From Bacillus vallismortis (lineage in GTDB: Bacteria; Bacillota; Bacilli; Bacillales; Bacillaceae): DNA of 64,000 nucleotides. Under the pieces are notes generated by a model. It was not told where the DNA came from. It was given only the letters and a program-made list of their open reading frames with translations, and ran no database searches. The position numbers were made by a program, and so were the translations under genes. The stretch is taken from contig NZ_CP026362.1 of assembly GCF_004116955.1 (NCBI RefSeq), positions 1,590,501-1,654,500 of the forward strand. Reading direction: 5' to 3'. Positions 18,929 to 26,877 of this stretch are shown here, piece by piece. Numbering within the stretch: the stretch's first letter is position 1; each line of letters begins with the position of its first letter.

Positions 18929-19600
18929 TTAAGGTGTATATGATATATCTAATTCAAAATCACATTTTGGATGCAACCTCCAAATTTGATGTCCTAAGTA
19001 TGTTTTCCTTGCGTAATTCAGACAGTTCCTTGTCCCACTTTTACTTCCGTCATAAACAGCTACTATTGCTTCACTGTTATCAATCATGTATTCATTTCGT
19101 TTTTGCATCTTAGCCGGCGAAAACTCTCCTGGTTCATCTCCACTAACTTTATATTTATCTAATTCTTCAACATTAATAATCTCATCTGCTACATCAATCA
19201 TACGTTTATACCACATTTTTTGATTTGCAGACCATACTTTATCTTGTTTCTTGAAAGGTGTAGGAATTATGTTTTTGATATGACGGTATTTCTTTTTGAG
19301 AATATGTACACACCAGCAAGCAGCCTGATCAGTTCCTAACGCTCCTCCAGTTATAAACCTGGACTTCTCTTCTTTTATGATTAACTCTTCAATTACTTCA
19401 AGCAGCTTACCTTTGAGTTTGAGCATTGTGGGATTTTTCATGTCATAACCACCCAATTTATTTGGTCTGTGCCCTGTGAAGCAAACTGTTTTCTTTCTCA
19501 GTGTTTCTTGTTCTTCTAAAAGCCGCTCACGTTCTTTTCTTTCATCAGCCCACTGCTTTTTCCATTCTGGATCATTTAGCTTTGCAAAATCAATTGCCAT
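18929..19600 (-). CDS. yoqJ: SLOG/DprA-like nucleotide-binding protein (DUF1273-type)
   Basis: 223 aa. After a helical charged leader (residues 1-35), TVCFTGHRPNKLGGYD and FITGGALGTDQAACW mark the Rossmann-like SLOG fold shared with DprA and LOG proteins; IIPTPFKKQDKVW completes it. Such proteins bind nucleotides or ssDNA; the ligand here is unknown. The catalytic PGGxGTxxE motif of LOG enzymes is absent. ATG at 19600. Confidence 0.78.
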   Translation of the reverse strand: MAIDFAKLNDPEWKKQWADERKERERLLEEQETLRKKTVCFTGHRPNKLGGYDMKNPTMLKLKGKLLEVIEELIIKEEKSRFITGGALGTDQAACWCVHILKKKYRHIKNIIPTPFKKQDKVWSANQKMWYKRMIDVADEIINVEELDKYKVSGDEPGEFSPAKMQKRNEYMIDNSEAIVAVYDGSKSGTRNCLNYARKTYLGHQIWRLHPKCDFELDISYTP

Positions 19601-19617
19601 GATGCATTTTCACCATC

Positions 19618-19860
19618 CTATAAACAAATCTTTTTTAGCTGATCATCTAGTTTTCTAAACAACTGCTGAACCTTATCAAGCTTTTCATCTTCAAAAATAA
19701 TGGCATCTTCTTTAAGAACTGCAGCTTTTGATAAAGGAGTGTTTGAATCATGTTGTACACTGTGAGCTATCCCGCCTTTATTTAATACATCGTAATACAT
19801 ACCTATCTTATCTTTGTACCAGTAGCTTGCATCTGAACATTTCATTATCCTTAATTTCAT
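19618..19860 (-). CDS. Unknown small protein
   Basis: 80 aa, starting MKLRIMKCSDASYWYKD. The ATG at 19860 has SD GAGAGGTGAA; the longer frame to 19929 does not. The N-terminal strand followed by a helical C-terminus (EDEKLDKVQQLFRKL) is all that can be said. Confidence 0.6.
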   Translation of the reverse strand: MKLRIMKCSDASYWYKDKIGMYYDVLNKGGIAHSVQHDSNTPLSKAAVLKEDAIIFEDEKLDKVQQLFRKLDDQLKKICL

Positions 19861-19985
19861 TAACTGTTCACCTCTCATTTCCGTTAAAACAGTCTTTTTA
19901 TTTAGTGTAAGAATGCTTGACAGACCCACTTGTCTAAACCCTCATTCCTTTAAAGTTTCTTCACCGTCTGCTGGATTAAAACTCG

Positions 19986-20189
19986 CTAATCTTTCAAGTT
20001 GCTTTGAAAAGTGCTTAATCTTTTTAATCCTAAGTCTAAGGAACCCTCTTTAAGTTCAACCTCGCAGATGTACTCCATTGTTGAACGACTCCCGCATATT
20101 CCACAAAACGCCCTCTGTCTCTTATAAAATTTATCAATGGTAGTGGTACGGCCACAGCCAGTTCTGCAAATGTACTTGTAATGTGTCAA
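19986..20189 (-). CDS. Small zinc-ribbon protein
   Basis: 67 aa. Cysteines in CRTGC and CGIC (residues 8-35) form a likely four-Cys zinc ribbon. TTG at 20189, SD AAGGAGAGAA. Possibly a DNA or RNA binder. Confidence 0.62.
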   Translation of the reverse strand: MTHYKYICRTGCGRTTTIDKFYKRQRAFCGICGSRSTMEYICEVELKEGSLDLGLKRLSTFQSNLKD

Positions 20190-20213
20190 AAAAATTCTCT
20201 CCTTTCTTTTCCA

Positions 20214-20231
20214 ATAAAATTTTACTTTTAT
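20214..20231. promoter_or_regulatory. SPBRE-like box
   Basis: ATAAAA-N6-TTTTAT between the end of the kinase-ligase gene and the zinc-ribbon RBS. Confidence 0.6.
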
Positions 20232-20238
20232 CTAAAAA

Positions 20239-22437
20239 TCATTTAGTTTCCAATGCCAAAGTTTCTTTTTCGAAATCGTTTCTCAATTTAATAATGGAGG
20301 TTGATTTTAGATATCCTCTGTCCTTTGTCTTAGCCCATGCAAAAAATCTATTATGCAAAGGAGTGTAAAGGCTTCCTGTGTTAACCATATGCTCATGCTT
20401 GTTGCTGATCTTATGCTTTAATCCCCTCATTTGTTTCCAAAAGTTATAGTAAGGGAGCTTAAGTTTTGTCATGAAGCCGGCAGCATCTTCAATTACATAA
20501 CCCTCTTCCTCAATTGAAAAATCTTGTGACACGTCCAGATACCATCTATAGAAATCTGTCCAATTACTAAACTCCGCAACTTGTTTTTTGCACTCAATGG
20601 ATAAACACTCTGCAGTAGCTCTCACTTCACTGTAAGGGAGTTTTTCATATTTCATCTGTCTTTTTACTATGTCTAAGAGGACTAGTTTGTCTTGATTGTA
20701 TTCAATGATATGTGGATCTTTTTCTGTAAGTATTACTTCGAAAACGAATGAAACATTATTTAGCTTCAGATAATCTTTAATGATATTTACCTTCATTTCA
20801 TCAAAGGACTTGAAAAACAGTTCTTCAACCCATTTCGCATGTTCATTTGATAATTGAGACGTAAAGGATTTAGAAGTGAATACCAACTGATCTGACAAAG
20901 AGTCATACCCTACAGTTCCTAAATATCCATTCGCCTTATCGAAGACTGTTACTGGAAACTTCATTGTATCTACGAGATGATGCATTCTTGTTTCAGACCG
21001 TTCCCCAATGTTAAAGAACTTATCATAGCTTCTGCTTACAATTTCATTGCTCTCAGTGTTAATAAACAATCCCCTTGCCTTAATATTTGTTTCATCCCAC
21101 TTTTTCTTTCTAAATGCTTGCTTTGTAAAATTAAAAGAAGAGATATTGTTTGGCATTTTATTCTCTTGCACATATTCATGACCACGTAAGTGGGAAATCA
21201 ATTCATCAATTGTTCCAACAGTTGCACTGTTACTCGGTACTTCACTTGAAATTTGTTTAAAGACTTTATTCTTCACTTCATGCGTTTCAATTCCGTTCTC
21301 AGACAGTGTAACGACTCTAAGATGTCCTCCTCTTTCCACTTGCCCTTCCAGGTTATATGATCTATCTGCTGCTAACACAGGCAAACGGTACATGTTTCTA
21401 TGTCCATGAATCTGTACAACATTTTGACCTGCAGTATTATTTGCAAATTCATAATCAATATCGTCTGAATAATCTCCAACTCCATTGATGAATTGTGTTG
21501 TTGCAGTCATCAAAAGATTTTCTGGTACGGTTGAAACTCCACCATGGGTTACAATGTATGTAGTGTTTTTATATGTAAAGTAAGCTAACTGATGAAACTT
21601 TCTGGCCAACTGTCTAATATCTTTTTTATCAATGTTGGATTGTTCAATTTCTGGCTTAGTTTTGTTGTTAAATGTGCTGCTAGGTGTTTCTTCATCATTC
21701 CCATACATATTGATATATCTATCATGATTTCCTTCGAGAATAATCACATTTTTATAATCTTTAATTTTGATCATGAATTCTAACAGCTGTGCATTTTCAG
21801 TACCTCTGTCGATAAGATCTCCTACAAAGATGTATAGTTCATTTTCATTCAAATCATCGTTTAAGTACTCTTGAAGCACAGTATTGCAGCCATGAACATC
21901 TCCGAAAATATGTATCTTTTTATAATCGTCAAAACATCTCGGCTTATAAGTCATCGTGTTTTCGAACTCATCTGGTTTTAGAACAGTTACCCAAGATGGC
22001 ACTTTTTCAGTTGTCATTCTTTCATAAATATTTAGAATACTGCTTTCAGGAACATGCTTATGTTCGGCCCTCATTTTATTTCTTTTTAAGATTCTCCGAA
22101 CATCAACATCAGAAAAATCAATTACATATACACGGTATCTATATTTTTGAGCTAGTGGCTTATATCTTGAAATCATGCTTTGCTTTGAATGAGTTGCATC
22201 GATAATTGTGAATTCACCGCGATCCATCCTATCTTCAAGCAACTTTAGTAATAAATCCCACACCTTGTTGTCGTGTTTTGGAGAGATTTCATATTTTCCA
22301 CTTTTGTTTAACACAGGTGACTGAAACAGCAGTCTAATGTTGTCTGCAGAAAGAGTGTATTGCTCAAGTCCATTTTCCTTGATCCAAGTTGATTTCCCCA
22401 CTCCTGGGCACCCTCTTAATAACACTAATGTTCTCAT
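20239..22437 (-). CDS. Three-domain polynucleotide kinase / phosphatase / RNA-ligase-like enzyme
   Basis: 732 aa. Domain 1 (1-160): P-loop kinase, GCPGVGKSTW at 9-18, with an Asp in ADNIR. Domain 2 (175-385): calcineurin-type phosphatase, with GDVHG (179-183), GDLIDRG (206-212), EGNHDR (235-240), VTHGG (297-300) and HGH (344-346). Domain 3 (about 430-732): nucleotidyltransferase ligase, with motif I DKANG (Lys501), motif III SFVFEVI (563-569), motif IV EEGYVIED (644-651) and motif V TKLKLPY (657-663). The order matches bacterial Pnkp, which heals and seals cut RNA. Likely role: repair of tRNA or other RNA cut by host defence nucleases. ATG 22437, SD AAAGG. No Hen1-like methylase nearby. Confidence 0.85.
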   Translation of the reverse strand: MRTLVLLRGCPGVGKSTWIKENGLEQYTLSADNIRLLFQSPVLNKSGKYEISPKHDNKVWDLLLKLLEDRMDRGEFTIIDATHSKQSMISRYKPLAQKYRYRVYVIDFSDVDVRRILKRNKMRAEHKHVPESSILNIYERMTTEKVPSWVTVLKPDEFENTMTYKPRCFDDYKKIHIFGDVHGCNTVLQEYLNDDLNENELYIFVGDLIDRGTENAQLLEFMIKIKDYKNVIILEGNHDRYINMYGNDEETPSSTFNNKTKPEIEQSNIDKKDIRQLARKFHQLAYFTYKNTTYIVTHGGVSTVPENLLMTATTQFINGVGDYSDDIDYEFANNTAGQNVVQIHGHRNMYRLPVLAADRSYNLEGQVERGGHLRVVTLSENGIETHEVKNKVFKQISSEVPSNSATVGTIDELISHLRGHEYVQENKMPNNISSFNFTKQAFRKKKWDETNIKARGLFINTESNEIVSRSYDKFFNIGERSETRMHHLVDTMKFPVTVFDKANGYLGTVGYDSLSDQLVFTSKSFTSQLSNEHAKWVEELFFKSFDEMKVNIIKDYLKLNNVSFVFEVILTEKDPHIIEYNQDKLVLLDIVKRQMKYEKLPYSEVRATAECLSIECKKQVAEFSNWTDFYRWYLDVSQDFSIEEEGYVIEDAAGFMTKLKLPYYNFWKQMRGLKHKISNKHEHMVNTGSLYTPLHNRFFAWAKTKDRGYLKSTSIIKLRNDFEKETLALETK

Positions 22438-22465
22438 TTTCTATCAACCTTTCTAATTTTTACTT

Positions 22466-22813
22466 TTATCCAAACTGCCTTCTCCAAGGGACATTGCCCA
22501 CAACACTGTGATCAAGCATTTCTTCGCAACTTTTACACAGAGTTGATTTAGTTATTGTCATATGGAATGAGTCCCACTTACCGCAACAATGACACGTCTT
22601 TTCAAAGGCTGCTGACTCCTTTTGTTTTTCTCTTTCAAAGCCGTTGCCAGTTAACAATAAGCCGTTACTATAAAGGTCGTTCTGTCTTACTTCTGCTTCT
22701 ACACTCCAGGGGTATATTCGCTTCTTTAAGTACCTTTGCAATAATGACTTGCTTTGGTTACTTCCAATCTTCATGAACTCTCTATTTACAGTAAGGTCAA
22801 CTGTTCTTTTCAT
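22466..22813 (-). CDS. Zinc-finger protein of unknown function
   Basis: 115 aa. CHCC and CKSC about 20 residues apart near the C-terminus suggest a treble-clef or ribbon zinc site. The ATG at 22813 overlaps the upstream stop (TGATG), so it is translationally coupled. It lies directly upstream of the RNA-repair enzyme in the same transcript. Confidence 0.65.
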   Translation of the reverse strand: MKRTVDLTVNREFMKIGSNQSKSLLQRYLKKRIYPWSVEAEVRQNDLYSNGLLLTGNGFEREKQKESAAFEKTCHCCGKWDSFHMTITKSTLCKSCEEMLDHSVVGNVPWRRQFG

Positions 22814-23547
22814 CACTTCGCCCTTTTGAACAGCTTTTTAAACCAATTTTTCTTTTCGTTAACCACTGTAAATCTGGGATTATTCATCCTAAACCCATTT
22901 GCTATCTTGTCCATGTTGTTTAACTGCTTCTTCAATTGCTCGATATCTTGGGGTGTATTGATGGTCATTGCAATATTGGATTCTTTTGCTTCCTGTACTT
23001 CGGAAATCATCTTATCTAAAGTGAGATCACAATATTCATCTTCCCAGTCGCCTATGAAATAAAAACGTTCAATCAGAGTGCCACTCAACTCATCTTGAAA
23101 AGTACCGAATAAAATTGGATCCTTATCTCTCCGTTCTTTTTCGATCTGCCTTTCAACCTTCCCCGTATAATCTGTAAACACAACATAAAACCGATCCAAT
23201 TTGTCTTTCACTTTGTTGTATTTAATGATTACCTCATCAGGGATTTCACGTTCGTAATTTTCAAGCTCAATAATTTTGACTGTATCTTTTGCAATGTTAT
23301 CTATGTATTCTTCAATGTCATCTCGATAAACAAACGTATCAATGCCAAGCTTTACAATCTCCCGTTCTTTTTCAATTGATTCTAAATGGAATATCAGTTT
23401 CTTTGCAGCTTTAATTTGATTGGTTTGCTTATACTTATTGAGTAACACCAAGCAATTGTCGTAATATCTTTGAAGTTCTTTGTCTGTAATCTTATTTTTC
23501 TTTGATTTAATCATTTCAAAATATTGATTTGGTTGTAACGCTTCCAT
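22813..23547 (-). CDS. Unknown helical protein
   Basis: 244 aa, highly charged and mainly helical, with a middle beta region (RFYFIGDWEDEYCDL). Ends KKNWFKKLFKRAK, an amphipathic basic tail that might bind membrane or nucleic acid. ATG 23547, SD AAAGGAGATG. Confidence 0.65.
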   Translation of the reverse strand: MEALQPNQYFEMIKSKKNKITDKELQRYYDNCLVLLNKYKQTNQIKAAKKLIFHLESIEKEREIVKLGIDTFVYRDDIEEYIDNIAKDTVKIIELENYEREIPDEVIIKYNKVKDKLDRFYVVFTDYTGKVERQIEKERRDKDPILFGTFQDELSGTLIERFYFIGDWEDEYCDLTLDKMISEVQEAKESNIAMTINTPQDIEQLKKQLNNMDKIANGFRMNNPRFTVVNEKKNWFKKLFKRAK

Positions 23548-23579
23548 CTGTTCATCTCCTTTACTTCATCTAATTCACT

Positions 23580-23597
23580 TTAAAATGCATCTTTTAT
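23580..23597. promoter_or_regulatory. SPBRE-like box
   Basis: TTAAAA-N6-TTTTAT, just upstream of the 22813-23547 gene. Confidence 0.6.
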
Positions 23598-23833
23598 CAC
23601 TTCTTTGCAGCATAGCTCTCAAAGAATTCTTCAACTGATCTTAGATAACGGTATTTATTTGGATCTTCTGGGTTTCTGAATCTCTTCGATAACACCAATG
23701 ACCAATTAAACATCAATGGAGAAAATCTTGCCCATTTGCTAAAGCTTAACTGTAGCCCTTTCCATTCCCTACCCGCTAGTTCTGCTAATTCTAGAATCTG
23801 ATCTTCTTTTATGTTCACTTCGTCTTCAAACAT
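23597..23833 (-). CDS. Unknown small protein
   Basis: 78 aa from ATG 23833, which overlaps the end of the upstream 54-aa gene; a longer frame to 23863 would start inside that gene without an SD. Helical, with [20 protein letters not shown] near the start. Unknown. Confidence 0.5.
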
Positions 23834-23990
23834 CTTGAATTTCTTCGTATGGTTTATGCCCAAAACAACAGTGGCGTGTTTTTAATCCAATTTTGAAATT
23901 TAAAATATTAATTAAATTAATCATTTGTGTATCAAGTTCATCATATGGGATACCATTTCGGATGAATTTTTCTCTTTGGTTTGTTTTCAC
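23826..23990 (-). CDS. Small protein (54 aa)
   Basis: GTG at 23990 with strong SD GGAGGTTAAT. Begins [20 protein letters not shown] and ends with [16 protein letters not shown]. Overlaps the start of the next gene by 8 nt, suggesting coupling. Unknown function. Confidence 0.6.
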
Positions 23991-24008
23991 ATTAACCTCC
24001 AATAACAG

Positions 24009-24347
24009 TTATCCCTCCTGGCCACTCCACGCTTCGAATTTCTCTATTGCAGCCTTTTGTTTATTTTCATGTTTAATTTGCTCCTTTATAGAGTTTTCAT
24101 AGATAATGACTTCATTGATTGCCATCTGTATGTAATCGTAATCCCACTTTACTTCGAAATAACTCGGAGCGAAGTCTCCTTCTCTTGTAAGACACTTGAA
24201 TTTTTCTTTCCTGAAAAAACCGCGTACCTTTTTATATAAAGATACTTTGACAAAACCTTTTGAGTGTCTATCGTTATAAACGCTGACGGCATACTCATTC
24301 CCTTCAACTGATGTCACGGGATATTTGTGCAAATGAAATTCCTTCAT
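24009..24347 (-). CDS. Unknown small protein
   Basis: 112 aa, N-terminal beta-rich region and C-terminal helix (KEQIKHENKQKAAIEKFEAW). ATG at 24347 overlaps the upstream stop by 4 nt; SD GAGGAGG. Part of a four-gene coupled chain from 25397 to 24009. Confidence 0.66.
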   Translation of the reverse strand: MKEFHLHKYPVTSVEGNEYAVSVYNDRHSKGFVKVSLYKKVRGFFRKEKFKCLTREGDFAPSYFEVKWDYDYIQMAINEVIIYENSIKEQIKHENKQKAAIEKFEAWSGQEG

Positions 24348-24691
24348 TCAGCGTCCTCCTCATAAAGTCGTTTGAATCTCTGCACTGCTTTTCCTTCCGA
24401 ATATAAAAATTCAGGTTTATATGAGATTAAAACCGGTCGTTTGTCTATTGTCAGAATAGTGTTGTCGTCCTTATCTATGGCTAATTCCACCCGTTCAATT
24501 GCTTCTTCCAGTGATACGTTAAAGTGTTCAAATGCCTTTTTAATCTCTGCATCGAAAACCTGTTTCTGTTCATCAAATGCTCTCCAAATAGCATTATCCC
24601 AATTTTCAATGGGTGAAGAGTTAACCGGAAATTCCTTTCCCTCTGGCGTAATCATTCGGAACTTCAATTCGTTCTTTTCTTCAGGATTCAC
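24344..24691 (-). CDS. Unknown acidic protein
   Basis: 115 aa. GTG at 24691 overlaps the yopX stop (GTGA); SD GGAGGGCG. Central helix rich in Glu (EEAIERVELAIDKDD). No recognised motif. Confidence 0.66.
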   Translation of the reverse strand: MNPEEKNELKFRMITPEGKEFPVNSSPIENWDNAIWRAFDEQKQVFDAEIKKAFEHFNVSLEEAIERVELAIDKDDNTILTIDKRPVLISYKPEFLYSEGKAVQRFKRLYEEDAE

Positions 24692-25068
24692 TCCGCGCCC
24701 TCCAATAACTCAGGATTTTCAAACACGTTCCCGCCGATGTTACACTCTCCCCAATGTACACAATCATCAATATAATAGTCGGGATCATTGGGATATCTAA
24801 GACCCGAGTTCCCGTTTACACGTGCAACAATCATCGGCTCGTTGTCTGTCATATCGATATCCTTGTCATAGATCATTTTTTCATTCTTATCCTTCAACCC
24901 TATGCCCCACATGAGAGCCGAGTTTTTTTGTTTGCTAGACGCAATACGGATAAAAGCCCCGAAATTGCGGTACAACCCCCAATCTTCTCCTGAGATAATA
25001 AGGCTCAGCCCCTCATCATCCCCATAATACATCTGCTCACCGTCCCAAACTCTGTATGCTGTGTTCAT
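24688..25068 (-). CDS. yopX: YopX-family protein
   Basis: 126 aa. The opening AYRVWDGEQMYYGDD and the later VHWGECNIGGNVFENPELL are typical of the YopX fold, a beta-rich family common in Firmicute phages whose function is unknown. ATG 25068 overlaps the upstream stop (TGATG) with SD GAGGAGGAG. Confidence 0.8.
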   Translation of the reverse strand: MNTAYRVWDGEQMYYGDDEGLSLIISGEDWGLYRNFGAFIRIASSKQKNSALMWGIGLKDKNEKMIYDKDIDMTDNEPMIVARVNGNSGLRYPNDPDYYIDDCVHWGECNIGGNVFENPELLEGAE

Positions 25069-25397
25069 CAATACTCCTCCTCATCCGTATTTATGATTGC
25101 TCCAATTAGCTTAGTTAAATGAATCACTTGATCTTTATTTACAGCTGTGATTGCACCATACGGATGCTCTATGAAACATACTTCATTATTTTCATCGGTA
25201 TATAAAGTACAATTACATGTAGTACACACATAATTTTCGTTAATCGTTTGGCTTTCTAAATTAATTAAAGACCCTTCATCATGATCCAGCACTTCAATTT
25301 TCTTACCTTCTTCATAATCACTGATTTCAAGTTTTAACTCACCGAAAAACACTAATGGTTTAAGATAGAGCTTCAATTCATCTAATGATAATTCCAA
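25068..25397 (-). CDS. Unknown protein with CxxCxC motif
   Basis: 109 aa, acidic; CTTCNC at about residue 58 may bind a metal. TTG at 25397 with SD GGAGGGG, just downstream of an SPBRE box. First gene of the yopX coupled chain. Confidence 0.63.
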   Translation of the reverse strand: MELSLDELKLYLKPLVFFGELKLEISDYEEGKKIEVLDHDEGSLINLESQTINENYVCTTCNCTLYTDENNEVCFIEHPYGAITAVNKDQVIHLTKLIGAIINTDEEEY

Positions 25398-25425
25398 GTG
25401 ATATTCCCCTCCAATTTAACCCTGA

Positions 25426-25443
25426 ATAAAACTTACATTTTAT
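25426..25443. promoter_or_regulatory. SPBRE-like box
   Basis: ATAAAA-N6-TTTTAT within a longer palindrome TGAATAAAA / TTTTATTCA (25423-25446). About 20 nt upstream of the RBS of the 25068 gene. Confidence 0.65.
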
Positions 25444-25481
25444 TCACTAATTTTAATTTTGTTAGATTGAAAATTCACCAT

Positions 25482-25676
25482 TCAATATGTACCTACTTCT
25501 TTACTCTCACTCTCTTCTTCTCTTAACATATCTTCAGCTATATACATCCCTTCGTAAGCATAATCAATTATTGAATGAAATTCTCCGATTACCCTTCGTA
25601 AATTTTCTTCTTCTTTGTATGCTTTTAATTGCAAAAGTGTTTTCATTAATTTTTCGAGCTTTTCCTCAAGCAACAT
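25482..25676 (-). CDS. Small coiled-coil protein
   Basis: 64 aa from ATG 25676; a TTG start one codon later would have better SD spacing. EEKLEKLMKTLLQLKAYKEE is a heptad helix; the C-terminus is Glu/Ser-rich. Unknown. Confidence 0.5.
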   Translation of the reverse strand: MLLEEKLEKLMKTLLQLKAYKEEENLRRVIGEFHSIIDYAYEGMYIAEDMLREEESESKEVGTY

Positions 25677-25695
25677 AGCCCTCTTTACCAACTCC

Positions 25696-25728
25696 TATAT
25701 ACATATTATTTGTATTTGTATTTGTATA
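25696..25728 (-). promoter_or_regulatory. Degenerate copy of the TATGTATAT element
   Basis: Minus strand reads ACAAAT tandem units followed by AATAATATGTATATAGGAG. It shares the promoter-family core, but its -10/-35 hexamers are poor and it abuts an SD. Confidence 0.45.
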
Positions 25729-25793
25729 AACTATAACCCATCAATTAATATCTGTCAATTAGATCCGGCCAATTTATGTGACCGAATCTAATT

Positions 25794-25991
25794 TTAGTCT
25801 GAGAACATAAAGATCAATTCATTGATGTCATCCCTAAGCTTAACGAGGCTTTGAGGTGTAACTGAAATTGTAATATCTAATTTCTCTCCCTTGAAACCAA
25901 GTAGGAATTGATAATGTTCTGAAGTCAGCAATTTTTTTGTAAGTCTTAGACTAACCTCTTTGTAATTATCTTGATCAACAAATATATTCAA
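25794..25991 (-). CDS. yopU: Small SPbeta-type protein (probably YopU)
   Basis: 65 aa, mixed alpha/beta (LLGFKGEKLDITISVTPQSL). TTG start at 25991 with an A/G-rich SD (GGAGAATGAAGG). It follows yopT as yopU does in SPbeta; symbol assigned by position. Function unknown. Confidence 0.55.
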   Translation of the reverse strand: MNIFVDQDNYKEVSLRLTKKLLTSEHYQFLLGFKGEKLDITISVTPQSLVKLRDDINELIFMFSD

Positions 25992-26063
25992 AACAATACC
26001 TTCATTCTCCTCTTGCTGCTGATTATTACATTATGTTTAACGGAGTCTTTCTTTTTTTTATTT

Positions 26064-26282
26064 TTACTCAGGCAATTCTTCTGTATTTGTTATTTCATAT
26101 TCCATATCATTTAATTTAAAACTTTCAACTGATCCATCAGCTTTTAAAAACGAAACTTCTTTAGATAAGAGTAAATTTTCACAAATCCTGGTGACCAATG
26201 TTCCCGAGACTTCTGGACTATCTGCTTTGTTTTTAAGTACAATCTCCAGATTAAGTGCAATATTGTTTAAATAACCTGCCAT
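26064..26282 (-). CDS. yopT: YopT-family small protein
   Basis: 72 aa, starting MAGYLNNIALNLEIVLKN, which I recognise as the SPbeta YopT sequence family. The ATG at 26282 is preferred (SD AGGAG 7 nt upstream) over an ATG two codons earlier. Divergently transcribed from yopS across a shared operator region. Function unknown. Confidence 0.78.
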   Translation of the reverse strand: MAGYLNNIALNLEIVLKNKADSPEVSGTLVTRICENLLLSKEVSFLKADGSVESFKLNDMEYEITNTEELPE

Positions 26283-26316
26283 CCTCATTCTCCTATGTTC
26301 AATTTTCTGTGATAAA

Positions 26317-26448
26317 CCCTTATGGCGTTAAGGGAACGCGCGTTCTGTTTTGTATAATCATTATACATAGAAAGTAGGTGTTATGCTAGTGGTTATTTAT
26401 CAGCTTCATATGATATGATATGTATTATGTCTTTCCATAACAGAACGC
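26317..26448. promoter_or_regulatory. yopS/yopT divergent control region
   Basis: Contains a perfect 12-bp palindrome GAACGCGCGTTC (26334-26345), an inverted repeat GCGTTCTGTT (26340-26349) / AACAGAACGC (26439-26448), an AT palindrome TGTATAAT-C-ATTATACA carrying -10-like hexamers on both strands, and a 6-bp hairpin CCCTTA/TAAGGG (26317-26334). A natural binding site for the YopS HTH protein, possibly by looping. Confidence 0.6.
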
Positions 26449-26464
26449 AGGAGGATGTCCGATT

Positions 26465-26689
26465 ATGATTAAAGTTGAGATCGGGCAATGCTTGATACCT
26501 GAACTATGTAGAAAGAAAGACATTACAATCAATGAACTTTCAGAAATAACTGGGATTAAGAAACAGCAGCTGAGCGACTATAATCGATTAGTTAAAGTAG
26601 ATATGTCTATTCGAACTGCAAAAAGAATTGCTGCTGCATTAGATTGTAATGTCGAAGACCTCTATGAATTCAAGGTTGAAAGGCATTGA
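26465..26689 (+). CDS. yopS: XRE-family HTH regulator
   Basis: 74 aa Cro/CI-type helix-turn-helix: ITINELSEITGIKKQQLSDYN (residues 20-40) with the second helix pair in RIAAALDCNVEDLYEF. ATG with SD AGGAGGATG. The only plus-strand gene in the lysogeny block, facing away from yopT, so probably autoregulated through the operators just upstream. Confidence 0.82.
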   Translation: MIKVEIGQCLIPELCRKKDITINELSEITGIKKQQLSDYNRLVKVDMSIRTAKRIAAALDCNVEDLYEFKVERH

Positions 26690-26723
26690 AACGACTAAGA
26701 CTTTGGTCTTGGTCTCCTCCTAA

Positions 26724-26741
26724 GTAAACCATATGGTTTAC
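26724..26741. promoter_or_regulatory. Perfect 18-bp palindrome
   Basis: GTAAACCATATGGTTTAC between the convergent yopS and mrpR genes. No U-run follows, so a protein-binding site is as likely as a hairpin. AAGAC-TTTG-GTCTT lies just upstream. Confidence 0.5.
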
Positions 26742-26839
26742 ATGACCATCTTACTACATTTAAACATGCATTTAAAGTGATTATTTTGTCTATTTTTGTC
26801 GAAATGAGAATTTTTTCACAATTCTTCGAGATAAAAGAA

Positions 26840-26872
26840 AAATCCATTTAACGAATATAGTCAAATGGATTT
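26840..26872 (-). terminator. Terminator of the mrpR operon
   Basis: Perfect 10-bp arms AAATCCATTT / AAATGGATTT, 13-nt loop, then TTTCTTTT in the minus-strand RNA, 5 nt after the mrpR stop. Confidence 0.8.
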
Positions 26873-26877
26873 CATAT

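Noticed and set aside
24372..24800. A 142-codon plus-strand frame
   Set aside because: Antisense shadow of two coupled minus-strand genes including yopX.
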